A DNA stretch of 8,332 nt from Elusimicrobiota bacterium (GTDB taxonomy: Bacteria; CG03; SLGR01; PWQF01), in contig PWQF01000145.1 of the NCBI GenBank assembly GCA_003556865.1, positions 1 to 8,332 of the forward strand, written 5' to 3'. Below are positions 1 through 6,847 of the stretch, in pieces. A program made the position numbers and the translations under genes. The notes under the pieces are model-generated. The model had not been told where the DNA came from and did no database searches. It worked only from the letters and a program-made list of their open reading frames with translations. The first letter of the stretch is position 1. The number at the start of each line of letters is the position of its first letter.

Positions 1-2148
1 ATCGTTCCATGTTATTGTAGTGGTCGCGTTCTGGGGCAGCTGGTCAAGGTTATACCATGCATGTTCTGGATCTATCACCGCACCAACAGGCTCGGGGACA
101 TTGTTATCAACGGGTTCTTTTGTGAAAGATTGAAGCGGCACTTCAAAGGCTGACTCAACATCTCCCGCATCATCATAGCTTACCGTAACCTCATCCTCGT
201 AAGCTACCGGTTCCCCTTCTATAAGTAGATGTATTTCTGTATCATCTTCTGTATCAAGAGAGGCGGCGCTGAAAGAACGGGTATCCCCGTCTACATAAAA
301 CTCAAAATATTCGTGTTGGCCTGAGGGATCGGCCATATCTCTGGTAAACTTTATTGTTATAGTACTGCCTGTTTCATCCGTCCAGGCAGAATGAAAGCTG
401 GGTTCGGCTCCCAGGGCGGTTATTGTAAAAGTAGAAGGCTCTCCTTCATCATATGTAATTACAAGGTCAATAGACTCATCAGCGAATTCAAGTGCTTCGG
501 TAAGATAACTTTCTAAAACTGTAAGAACAGCTGTCTGTCCGTCGTCACCTGTAATTGTATAATCAGTATCCTCCGCAAGTGTATCTTCCCCTTCAGTAAT
601 TGAGACAACTTCCGATGCAAGGTTCCAGGTTATTGTGCTTACAACATTGTGCGGGTTTTCAAGATCAAAGTATGCCGAGTCAGGTGATATGCGCGGCTGG
701 GCCACTTCGGCATCCCAGGTTATGTCGTCTAATGAATTCCAGCCGTCATCTCTTACAAGCTGAAACCTAAAAAAGACATCGCTTTCTCCTTCTAAATCGC
801 TTAGGTCCTGGTCGGCGCTTAGTGGGTGAAAGTTGCCGTCTACCGGAAAATCATCTCCAAATATCTTTGTTGTCATAACTGGGATATCATAAGTTACCCC
901 GCCGTCTATTGAAGCATCAACTTGTAATTTGCTGTCGTCTCCGGTAGATGTCGCTCTGGCATAAAAACCCAGAGAGATATTCTCTCTACCGCTGAAATCA
1001 AAGCGGGAGGTATACATATTATTCTCTTCACCCGAACCGGCTCTTACCTCCGGAGCATTATCTCCTTCCTTAGAACCAGTTCCGTACTGGTTTGATGTCC
1101 AATTATCCTGCAAGTCCCAGAAAAGCGGGGGGAACAGATCAAAAATTTCGTTATGGGGAAAAGTGTCTATGGCATATATATCAGTATTTACACCTATATT
1201 TAAAGTATCGGAATCAGATGCAATAACTGATTCGTGAGAATCATCTATAGAAACGGTAATAGTCCCGGACTTTACTACCCCGGCAGAAAAAGTTATATCC
1301 ACACTTGCCGTTCCACCTGAAGTATTGGCAACTACCCCGGCTCCGACAAGTTCACTGACTGTACCGGTGGAAACACCATCTATATCGGCTTCATCAAAAC
1401 CGGCCAGCTCAAACGTCACTGGGACATCGTCAACCGGGGCATCCAGTGTCGCATTGTAGCTTTCAGTAGCAGCTTCATCATCAGTTATGACATTCCAGGT
1501 ACCGCTCAGGGTTACTTTGCTGGCCTCTTCCGGAAGTTCACCCATAACAAATGCACTGTCAACAAAAATATCTTCCTGTGTTTCGGTGTAACGTCCCTGA
1601 ATATGAAACCGCGCTATTGTAGCATCCGAGGGTGCCTCCACTGCCAGCTCCTCAAATTCTTCCCAGGTTTCATGGTCTGAAAAACTGAATGAATAGGCAC
1701 TTTCATCATTTTCCGCACTAGGAACTCCTTCTTCCTGATACCATTCAACAGTTACGGAAACCTCCGATTCATTTGCTACGCCACCTTCATCACGAAGGTA
1801 TCCCCAAACCCCCACATCGTATTCATTACCCGCGATTACGCCAAAATAATCCGACTTTATTCCCCGCCCGTCGAAACTTGATGTGGGATTATTAAATAAT
1901 ACACACGTATCTCCCTCATGGGGAGCATCAAGTCCGGTTGTTCCCGAATGGGCGCGGTTCACACTACCTGCTGTTCCTGTCTTTTCCCAGTCCTCAAGTT
2001 CTGCTGTTGCTGTAGTTCCATCCCAATCCTCAAATGCAGGGTCTTTCAAAAGGTTCACAAGCTCAGCATAAGCAGTTGCATGGGAGATAAACAGCATAAA
2101 GGATGCTATGGTAACTGTTTTAATCAGGGAGGTAAGCCGGTTATTCAT
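1..2148 (-). CDS. Secreted multidomain beta-sandwich protein (CBM4/9-like, X2 and SwmB-like modules), partial at its C-terminus
   Basis: An uninterrupted frame of 716 codons runs from an ATG at 2148 to the left edge, so the 3' part is missing. Residues 1-28 are a signal peptide (basic start, hydrophobic core, cleavage probably after Ala-Tyr-Ala28), so the product is exported. Residues ~30-205 open with NLLKDPAFEDW and end in a FVDSAFV-type strand, like CBM4/9 carbohydrate-binding jelly rolls. Residues ~205-320 and ~325-483 look like beta domains that I cannot name. Residues ~485-577 (ISPDSAYFDL, TITWN, DTDYTITGD) match the X2 Ig-like module of surface glycosidases and S-layer-type proteins. 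Residues ~580-682 resemble a SwmB repeat (TITIKFTRDM, DEVTVSYDDAGD). A second X2 begins at ~686 (AVIDPEHAWYNLD, TITWN). The protein is rich in Asp and Glu, and only one Cys (C82) was seen. No catalytic domain is visible. A surface adhesin, S-layer-like protein or polysaccharide-binding enzyme are all possible. The upstream GGGGCGG is only a weak ribosome site. Modules are assigned by eye. Confidence 0.85.
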   Translation of the reverse strand, partial: MNNRLTSLIKTVTIASFMLFISHATAYAELVNLLKDPAFEDWDGTTATAELEDWEKTGTAGSVNRAHSGTTGLDAPHEGDTCVLFNNPTSSFDGRGIKSDYFGVIAGNEYDVGVWGYLRDEGGVANESEVSVTVEWYQEEGVPSAENDESAYSFSFSDHETWEEFEELAVEAPSDATIARFHIQGRYTETQEDIFVDSAFVMGELPEEASKVTLSGTWNVITDDEAATESYNATLDAPVDDVPVTFELAGFDEADIDGVSTGTVSELVGAGVVANTSGGTASVDITFSAGVVKSGTITVSIDDSHESVIASDSDTLNIGVNTDIYAIDTFPHNEIFDLFPPLFWDLQDNWTSNQYGTGSKEGDNAPEVRAGSGEENNMYTSRFDFSGRENISLGFYARATSTGDDSKLQVDASIDGGVTYDIPVMTTKIFGDDFPVDGNFHPLSADQDLSDLEGESDVFFRFQLVRDDGWNSLDDITWDAEVAQPRISPDSAYFDLENPHNVVSTITWNLASEVVSITEGEDTLAEDTDYTITGDDGQTAVLTVLESYLTEALEFADESIDLVITYDEGEPSTFTITALGAEPSFHSAWTDETGSTITIKFTRDMADPSGQHEYFEFYVDGDTRSFSAASLDTEDDTEIHLLIEGEPVAYEDEVTVSYDDAGDVESAFEVPLQSFTKEPVDNNVPEPVGAVIDPEHAWYNLDQLPQNATTTITWND

Positions 2149-2176
2149 TTCCGCCCCGGATCTGTTTCTGAATTTA

Positions 2177-2216
2177 CCCCATAAGCTGATCTAAATGGGG
2201 CCGGCCCCATTTTTTT
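2177..2216. promoter_or_regulatory. Three-arm alternative hairpin with terminator-like form in the leader of the secreted-protein gene
   Basis: A perfect 20-bp palindrome (AAATGGGGCC then GGCCCCATTT, 2193-2212) is followed on the plus strand by seven T residues (2210-2216), the form of an intrinsic terminator reading rightwards. A third arm, CCCCAT at 2177-2182, can instead pair with ATGGGG at 2195-2200, which excludes the palindrome hairpin. On the minus strand the element lies in the leader between the promoter at 2278-2307 and the ATG at 2148. In that direction the hairpin is followed only by a short T run (TTTAGATC), so it would be a weak terminator. It could block leftover rightward transcription before the M48 gene, or act as an attenuator or mRNA-stability hairpin for the secreted-protein gene. 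The fold is seen in the sequence; the function is inferred. Confidence 0.5.
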
Positions 2217-2265
2217 CAGGGTAAGAACTTTCAGTTTATATATATTATCTTTTTTAAAAAGCATC

Positions 2266-2282
2266 ATTATTACTTTAATAAT
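2266..2282. repeat. Perfect 7-bp inverted repeat over the minus-strand -10 box
   Basis: ATTATTA and TAATAAT are separated by CTT. The repeat covers most of the TATTAT -10 of the secreted-protein gene and its likely start point, which is where a repressor operator would sit. The surrounding DNA is very AT-rich, so chance occurrence is quite possible. Confidence 0.3.
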
Positions 2283-2307
2283 AATTTACTAAGGGAACTT
2301 TTGTCAA
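2278..2307 (-). promoter_or_regulatory. Sigma-70-type promoter for the secreted-protein gene
   Basis: Read on the minus strand, a perfect TTGACA (2307-2302) is followed by an 18-bp spacer and TATTAT (2283-2278), a 5/6 match to the -10 consensus. Transcription would start near 2271 and leave a leader of about 120 nt before the ATG at 2148. That leader contains the three-arm hairpin at 2177-2216. The -10 lies inside a perfect AT-rich inverted repeat (2266-2272 and 2276-2282). The assignment rests on consensus match and position only. Confidence 0.55.
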
Positions 2308-2374
2308 TATCCTTTCCCGATAAAAACTTTCTTTATTTTACTCCTGTTTTAAAACCGGTTTCCGTTTATTTTTC

Positions 2375-2403
2375 TTTTCAATTTTTTAAATTTATGCTAC
2401 AAT
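2375..2403 (+). promoter_or_regulatory. Extended -10 sigma-70-type promoter for the M48 protease gene
   Basis: TTTTCA (2375-2380, 4/6 match to TTGACA), a 17-bp spacer and TACAAT (2398-2403) preceded by the extended element TGC. Transcription would begin near 2410 and give a leader of about 23 nt to the ATG at 2433. The only ribosome-site candidate in it is TTTAGG, nine bases before the ATG, which is weak. Confidence 0.6.
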
Positions 2404-2432
2404 CGGCGCATCCTTAATTTAGGCTTTTAATT

Positions 2433-3221
2433 ATGAATATAATAAAAAGAACAGTTTTATTTTTTTCCGCTGCAACCCTGCTAGCCTCCTGCGCTTCGGT
2501 GCCAATGACCGGCAGGAGGCAGATGACCCTCATACCATCTTCTCAGCTGGCCTCTATGGGCGAGACAAGCTACAGGGAAATAGTAGCAGCTTCTGATATC
2601 TGCCGGGAAAGCCCCGAAGCGGAAATGATTCAAAGAGTCGGGCGCCGGATTGCCGATGCAGCCGATTCCTTTATGAGGGATTCGGGCAGGGGTTCGGAAA
2701 TAAGAAACTATAACTGGGAATTTAAGCTTATAAAAGATGATACAGTTAACGCCTGGGCAATGCCTGGAGGTAAAATAGCCTTTTACACGGGCATACTTGA
2801 GCTTATGGATAGCGAGGACGAGGTGGCCGTGGTTATGGGACACGAAGTGGCGCACGTTATCGCTAACCACGGCAACGAAAGGATGAGCCAGGCCATACTT
2901 GTGGATTTCGGGGGAATGGCCTTAAGCCGGCTGCTTCAGGAGAAACCGGATGAAACCCGGGAGCTTTTTATGACCGCTTTCGGGGTGGGCGCTGCCGTGG
3001 GCGTTATGCTTCCCTACAGCAGAAAGCATGAATACGAGGCCGATGAGATAGGGCTTCATTTAATGCATATGGCAGGATATAACCCGGCGGCCGCCATAAC
3101 CTTCTGGGAAAAGATGGATGCTATGGGGGGAGCCTCCCCTCCCCAGTTTCTATCCACTCATCCTTACAGCAGGAGCCGCATAGATAAGATGCGTAAGATT
3201 GCAGGCCGGCTTGAGAAATAG
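2433..3221 (+). CDS. M48-family zinc metalloprotease lipoprotein (LoiP/BepA-type catalytic domain)
   Basis: The 262-residue product has a lipoprotein signal (hydrophobic core, lipobox LASC with Cys20) and the TGRRQ segment that usually follows it in envelope M48 proteases. The catalytic domain shows the family conserved stretch NAWAMPGGKIAFYTG (~106-120), the zinc motif HEVAH (H137, E138, H141), and the third-ligand motif YEADEIG with E202. A late STHPYSRSRI segment (~241-250) is also typical of the family. No catalytic residue is missing. The length fits the protease domain alone, without the TPR tail of BepA, so it is closer to LoiP/YggG or to the short Oma1-like lipoproteins. Such proteins act in the periplasm or at the inner face of the outer membrane, degrading misfolded outer-membrane proteins. 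The substrate here is unknown. It has its own promoter and converges with the radical SAM gene 16 bp downstream. The start is fixed by the signal peptide. Confidence 0.93.
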   Translation: MNIIKRTVLFFSAATLLASCASVPMTGRRQMTLIPSSQLASMGETSYREIVAASDICRESPEAEMIQRVGRRIADAADSFMRDSGRGSEIRNYNWEFKLIKDDTVNAWAMPGGKIAFYTGILELMDSEDEVAVVMGHEVAHVIANHGNERMSQAILVDFGGMALSRLLQEKPDETRELFMTAFGVGAAVGVMLPYSRKHEYEADEIGLHLMHMAGYNPAAAITFWEKMDAMGGASPPQFLSTHPYSRSRIDKMRKIAGRLEK

Positions 3222-3225
3222 CCGG
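3206..3225. repeat. Short hairpin between the convergent M48 and radical SAM genes
   Basis: CCGGCT (3206-3211) pairs with AGCCGG (3220-3225) around an eight-base loop. It spans the M48 stop codon and reaches into the 16-bp gap between the two convergent genes. No T run follows on either strand, so it is not a standard intrinsic terminator. It may help 3'-end formation or mRNA stability, or be fortuitous. Confidence 0.3.
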
Positions 3226-3237
3226 GGCCATAGAAAC

Positions 3238-4746
3238 TCAAAGATACTTTTCAAAAACTTTCCGGAAATGGAACCCGTATATGGAATAGGTTACAGCCAG
3301 GGGAAATAACCTGGGCTTCTTAATTATAGACCAAAAGATAAGTTCCCAGAAGTAGAACCTTTCCCTGCCCAGAACCCCAAGGCGGAACAGGGATTTAAAG
3401 AGAGCCCTTAAATGGTTGAAGTCAATATGAGAAAAAGAGTTATTTTTTATGGGGTAATTTTTTAAGAATTTTTTAACCCTTCTGTAATAATTACGGGGAT
3501 TATAAATTGTGGCTATCACCTTCCTGTACCCCCGGATAAGTTTTGAATAGTTCATCTTTGGCCTGAAATTAAGCGAAAAATTGGTATTATTGCCCTGCTC
3601 TTTATTTAAGAGCCTCTTCTCTCTTTTAAGTTTCTCATATAACCCGGTGCCCTTAAGGGCGTTCAGCAGCCCTACCATAGCGGTTACTATTCCGCTTTCC
3701 TGTATAAATTTTATCTGTGAGTTAAAAATAGAACCCGGGTCGCTGTCAAATCCAATGATAAAGCCTCCCTGCACTCTTAAACCGTACCGCTGCATTCTAT
3801 GCACGCATTCTATCATATTCCGGTTCCGGTTCTGGGTTTTTTTACATTCGCTCAAGCTTTCATCACTGGTAGTTTCTATTCCCACAAAAACAGTATCAAA
3901 CCCGGCCCGGACCAGCATTTTTATAAGCTGAATATCATCTGAAAGGTCAAGCGAGGCCTGCGTCAAAAAAGAGAAGGGATACTTTTTTTCCTTCATCCAT
4001 TCAATAACGGCCGGAAGCACATCTTTCTTTAACGATTTCCGCCGGGCAGTAAAATTATCGTCTACAAAGAAAACCTTACCGCGCCACCCCCTTTCATACA
4101 GGTCGTTCAGCTCTCTTAGTATCTGTCCTGCGCTTTTTACTCTTAACCGGTGTCCGAAAAGCTGGGTAATATTGCAGAAATCAAAATTAAAAGGACATCC
4201 CCTGGATGTCTGGATACACATTGAGGCATAATTATTTTCATTTATAATACTTAAATCCGGGTCGGGGCTTTTTTCCATATCGGCCCGGCGGGAACTCTTA
4301 TAGACTCTTTTCAGGTTACCTTCCTTAAGATCCTTTAAGAAGCGGGGCAGTGTAATTTCCGCTTCATTTAAAACAAAGTGGTTTACACCCGGAAATTCTT
4401 TATATCCCGAAGTAAAGATCGGACCCCCGGCCACAACTGTTATATCCTTCTCATTGCATCTCTTTATAACCTCTACGGCAGACTCTTTCTGCACCGACAT
4501 CCCGCTTATGAATACAAGATCGGCCCTATCCAGCTTATCGTCACTTAATTTTTCCACATTCATATCCACAAGTTTCTTATCCCAGTTTCCGGGAAGCAAC
4601 GCAGATACCGTTAAGAGTCCCAGGGGCGGGTAGGAAGCCTTTTTTGATATAAATTTAAGTGCATATTTAAAGCTCCAGAAGTTTTCCGGATACTTAGGAT
4701 ATACCAGAAGTATATTCTTATCTCTTTTTTTTATTTTCCCGTTCAT
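3238..4746 (-). CDS. B12-binding-type radical SAM protein with DUF4070-like C-terminus, lacking the middle cluster cysteine
   Basis: The 502-residue product has the usual three-part build. The N-terminus is a cobalamin-binding-like Rossmann domain (~10-145; PPLGLLTVSALLP at 40-52, VFISGMSVQ, VVAGGP at 104-109). The radical SAM barrel follows (~172-365; VFFVDDNF, VGIETTSDESL, VQGGFIIGFDSDP). A DUF4070-like tail completes it (~366-502). The B12 domain lacks an obvious DxHxxG His motif, as is common in this group. The main anomaly is in the 4Fe-4S motif: the sequence reads SRGCPFNFDFC, with C184 and C191 present but Phe188 (codon TTT at 4185-4183) where CX3CX2C needs Cys. A single base change from TGT would explain it. 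C177 lies seven residues before C184. The reaction is unknown. Two stop codons (TAA TAA) stand directly before the ATG, which fixes the earliest start. No clear Shine-Dalgarno is present. Family certain, activity doubtful. Confidence 0.9.
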   Translation of the reverse strand: MNGKIKKRDKNILLVYPKYPENFWSFKYALKFISKKASYPPLGLLTVSALLPGNWDKKLVDMNVEKLSDDKLDRADLVFISGMSVQKESAVEVIKRCNEKDITVVAGGPIFTSGYKEFPGVNHFVLNEAEITLPRFLKDLKEGNLKRVYKSSRRADMEKSPDPDLSIINENNYASMCIQTSRGCPFNFDFCNITQLFGHRLRVKSAGQILRELNDLYERGWRGKVFFVDDNFTARRKSLKKDVLPAVIEWMKEKKYPFSFLTQASLDLSDDIQLIKMLVRAGFDTVFVGIETTSDESLSECKKTQNRNRNMIECVHRMQRYGLRVQGGFIIGFDSDPGSIFNSQIKFIQESGIVTAMVGLLNALKGTGLYEKLKREKRLLNKEQGNNTNFSLNFRPKMNYSKLIRGYRKVIATIYNPRNYYRRVKKFLKNYPIKNNSFSHIDFNHLRALFKSLFRLGVLGRERFYFWELIFWSIIKKPRLFPLAVTYSIYGFHFRKVFEKYL

Positions 4747-4865
4747 TTATTATAGGGTACCATATTTAACCAGAACCATCAATGATCAAGAGAGTTTATT
4801 CTATTGACATCGCTTACTCTAAGTGCTAATAAATTGAAATAGAAAGAACAGGGTTAAGGTTTATA
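4747..4865. other. Divergent intergenic region between the radical SAM and nucleotidase genes
   Basis: This 119-bp region must hold the control signals of both flanking genes. The rightward promoter at 4804-4832 is clear. Leftward, TTGATG (4782-4777), a 17-bp spacer and TACCCT (4759-4754) with a preceding TGG give a weak extended -10 candidate. It would start transcription at or next to the ATG at 4746, giving a leaderless or nearly leaderless mRNA. No Shine-Dalgarno is seen before that ATG. The leftward assignment is tentative. Confidence 0.3.
4804..4832 (+). promoter_or_regulatory. Sigma-70-type promoter for the nucleotidase-like lipoprotein gene
   Basis: A perfect TTGACA (4804-4809) and a 17-bp spacer lead to TAATAA (4827-4832), a weak -10 helped by a TGC extended element just before it. 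The predicted start is near 4839, about 27 nt before the ATG. A good ribosome site, AAGG at 4856-4859, sits six bases before the ATG at 4866 and supports this start. Confidence 0.6.
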
Positions 4866-6767
4866 ATGCCAATATTAAAAAAATCATTCTTTTTGCTTCT
4901 GACCGGAGCTGTTTTGCTTTTATACCTATACGGCTGCCTTGCCGTAAGACTGGCGCCGGAAGAAGAAATTCACTATACACTTGCCATTTTAGGCACTACA
5001 GATGAGAAACAGTACATTAAGGGGTATGACTATATAGAAAATAAAGAAGACGGCACTATCGGTTTAAGCAGGTTATATACGATGATTGAGGAGGCAAGGT
5101 CTGAATATGAACATACCCTTCTTTTTTCTGCCGGCGATATATTGCAGGGAAGCTTTATCGGTGAAATGGAAGCTGTTGTATCTCCCCTTGAAACTAAACA
5201 ATACCAGACTATAATTAAAGCTTTTAACCATATGGAGTATGATGCCGTTTCCGTAGGGAATCATGACCTTACGGATTTTGGACTTAGTTTTTTTGAAACA
5301 GCTAAAAAAAACTCAAACTTTCCGTGGCTTTCCTCCAACATAAAAAAAGCAGATAACCCTTCTGAATTTTATATCCAGCCCTATACCATTATTGAAAAAA
5401 ATATTAAAGGAATACCTCTGAAGGTGGGTGTAATTTCCTTTATCCCGCCCCACACCATGTACTGGGGCAGGAGATTTCTTGAAGAAAAAATAATAGTAAA
5501 AGAGATACTTCCTCAGGCGAAGAAATATATCCCAATCCTGGCGGAAAAATCTGATATAGTCGTTATTGTTGCTCATACCGGTATTGATGAGTCACATCCG
5601 GAGGCATTTTCAGCACGCGAAAACGCAGCTTACCACCTTTCCCTTATCGAAGGTGTCAATGCTATGGTTTTGGGACATCAACACCGTTTTTTTCCCGGAG
5701 ATTTTAAAGATATTGATGGCATTGATAATGAGAAGGGCCTTATAAACGGCGTCCCGGCAGTAATGGCCGGGGCAGCGGGAGAAGCACTGGGCATCATAGA
5801 ATTAAAACTGGCGCACCGCAAAGACGGGTGGAAAATAGTCGGGGAAAGCTCACGCCTCAGGTATACAGAAGAAGAAATAAGCCCCCACAGTGATATTGAA
5901 GATATTGCCTCAGATATACACAAAAAAACCTTGAAATATCTTAATACCACCATTGGCAGAACCAAATTTGAAATTGCCTCTTACTTTTCCAGGATTAAAG
6001 ATACTGCTATTACCCAGCTTATAAATGACGCCCAACTTGATTATGCAACAACAGTTATAGCAGAAACAGAATACCGCGATACTCCCCTGCTAAGCGCTGC
6101 TGCGCCTTTTAAAGCAGGAGGAGAAGGCCCCAATCATTTCAGCAGTGTGAAAGAAGTAATTACTATAGCGGATGTTGTCAATGATATTTATACTTATACA
6201 AATAATGTAGAAATAGTAAAAATTAACGGCAACCAATTAAAAGATTACCTTGAGCGTTCTGCCTATAACTTTAATACCATTGATCCGGTTCTTGAAGAGC
6301 CACAGCACCTTATAAACTATGAAATGAGCTCTTTTAATTATGATGTAGTGAAAGGAATAGATTACCAGCTTGACATTACTCGCCCCCCGGGAGACCGGGT
6401 TGTTTCTTTGATATATAGAGGAGAAGAAGTTGAAGGTGAAATGGAGTTCTTAATTGTAACAAATAATTATCGCGCTTCCGGAGGAGGGGGATTTCCCCAT
6501 ATGGTAAAAGAGAATCTGGTTCTATCAACAACTGCTGCAAGCCGCCAGAAGATAATAAAATATATTCAGCAGCAAAAGGAAGCTGCCCCGCTTCCCACCC
6601 GGAATTGGTCAATCGGACCCGTTAAAACCTCAGGCCCCCTTATCTATCACTCCTCGCCAAAAGCGCGCCATTATATTAATGAAAACCGTATTAACGGTCT
6701 TCAATATCTGGAAACCTGTGAGGAAGGCTGGGGTGTTTACAAAATAGATTTATTTAAAATAAGATAA
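4866..6767 (+). CDS. CpdB/5'-nucleotidase-family lipoprotein with an altered metal-site motif
   Basis: The 633-residue product starts with a lipoprotein signal (LYGC lipobox, Cys24), so it is an envelope-anchored protein. Residues ~36-315 form the calcineurin-like phosphoesterase domain: ILGTTDEK (41-48), SAGDILQGS (D91), GNHD (131-134), VVIVAHTGI (H237), GHQHRFFPG (H271, H273). Residues ~360-560 match the nucleotidase C-terminal domain: LLSAAAPFKAGGEG, NFNTIDP, SSFNYDVVKGIDYQLD, FLIVTNNYRASGGGGFP. These match CpdB, the periplasmic 2',3'-cyclic-nucleotide 2'-phosphodiesterase/3'-nucleotidase, better than UshA. The likely role is release of nucleosides and phosphate from extracellular nucleotides. 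One key residue differs: the family D-x-H metal motif (usually TTDLHG) reads TTDEKQ, so Lys48 replaces the metal-binding His, while D46, D91, N132, H133, H237, H271 and H273 remain. The last ~70 residues are not recognised. No clear terminator follows. Confidence 0.92.
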   Translation: MPILKKSFFLLLTGAVLLLYLYGCLAVRLAPEEEIHYTLAILGTTDEKQYIKGYDYIENKEDGTIGLSRLYTMIEEARSEYEHTLLFSAGDILQGSFIGEMEAVVSPLETKQYQTIIKAFNHMEYDAVSVGNHDLTDFGLSFFETAKKNSNFPWLSSNIKKADNPSEFYIQPYTIIEKNIKGIPLKVGVISFIPPHTMYWGRRFLEEKIIVKEILPQAKKYIPILAEKSDIVVIVAHTGIDESHPEAFSARENAAYHLSLIEGVNAMVLGHQHRFFPGDFKDIDGIDNEKGLINGVPAVMAGAAGEALGIIELKLAHRKDGWKIVGESSRLRYTEEEISPHSDIEDIASDIHKKTLKYLNTTIGRTKFEIASYFSRIKDTAITQLINDAQLDYATTVIAETEYRDTPLLSAAAPFKAGGEGPNHFSSVKEVITIADVVNDIYTYTNNVEIVKINGNQLKDYLERSAYNFNTIDPVLEEPQHLINYEMSSFNYDVVKGIDYQLDITRPPGDRVVSLIYRGEEVEGEMEFLIVTNNYRASGGGGFPHMVKENLVLSTTAASRQKIIKYIQQQKEAAPLPTRNWSIGPVKTSGPLIYHSSPKARHYINENRINGLQYLETCEEGWGVYKIDLFKIR

Positions 6768-6847
6768 TATTCAGGCATTTGCGCTGTTAATAGATATCGA
6801 CAATAAATAAAAAGTCTCAAAAAGTTCTTTACCCCGAATCGGATTGA

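Noticed and set aside
1883..2184. Two overlapping plus-strand frames rich in Ser, Val and Cys
   Set aside because: They are antisense to the signal peptide and CBM4/9-like part of the secreted protein, whose frame is open for 716 codons. Their products are low-complexity and resemble no protein.
2193..2216. Terminator of an upstream plus-strand gene
   Set aside because: There is no credible plus-strand gene to the left of it in the window. The structure was therefore reported as a leader element or insulator of uncertain role.
2481..2870. Minus-strand frame of 129 codons
   Set aside because: It lies opposite the M48 gene, which carries a lipobox, HEXXH and the family conserved blocks in the sense direction.
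3206..3225. Bidirectional intrinsic terminator between convergent genes
   Set aside because: The six-pair stem has no T run on either strand, so it was listed only as a hairpin.
3581..3931. Plus-strand frame of 116 codons
   Set aside because: It is antisense to the radical SAM barrel and DUF4070-like region and shows no recognisable motif or ribosome site.
4195..4218. C177 and C184 as an alternative cluster motif (C-x6-C-x6-C)
   Set aside because: No known radical SAM ligand spacing matches this, and the surrounding residues align with the standard motif. It is kept only as a speculative remark.
5073..6612. Several minus-strand frames of 63-95 codons
   Set aside because: All lie opposite the conserved nucleotidase gene and have no independent support.
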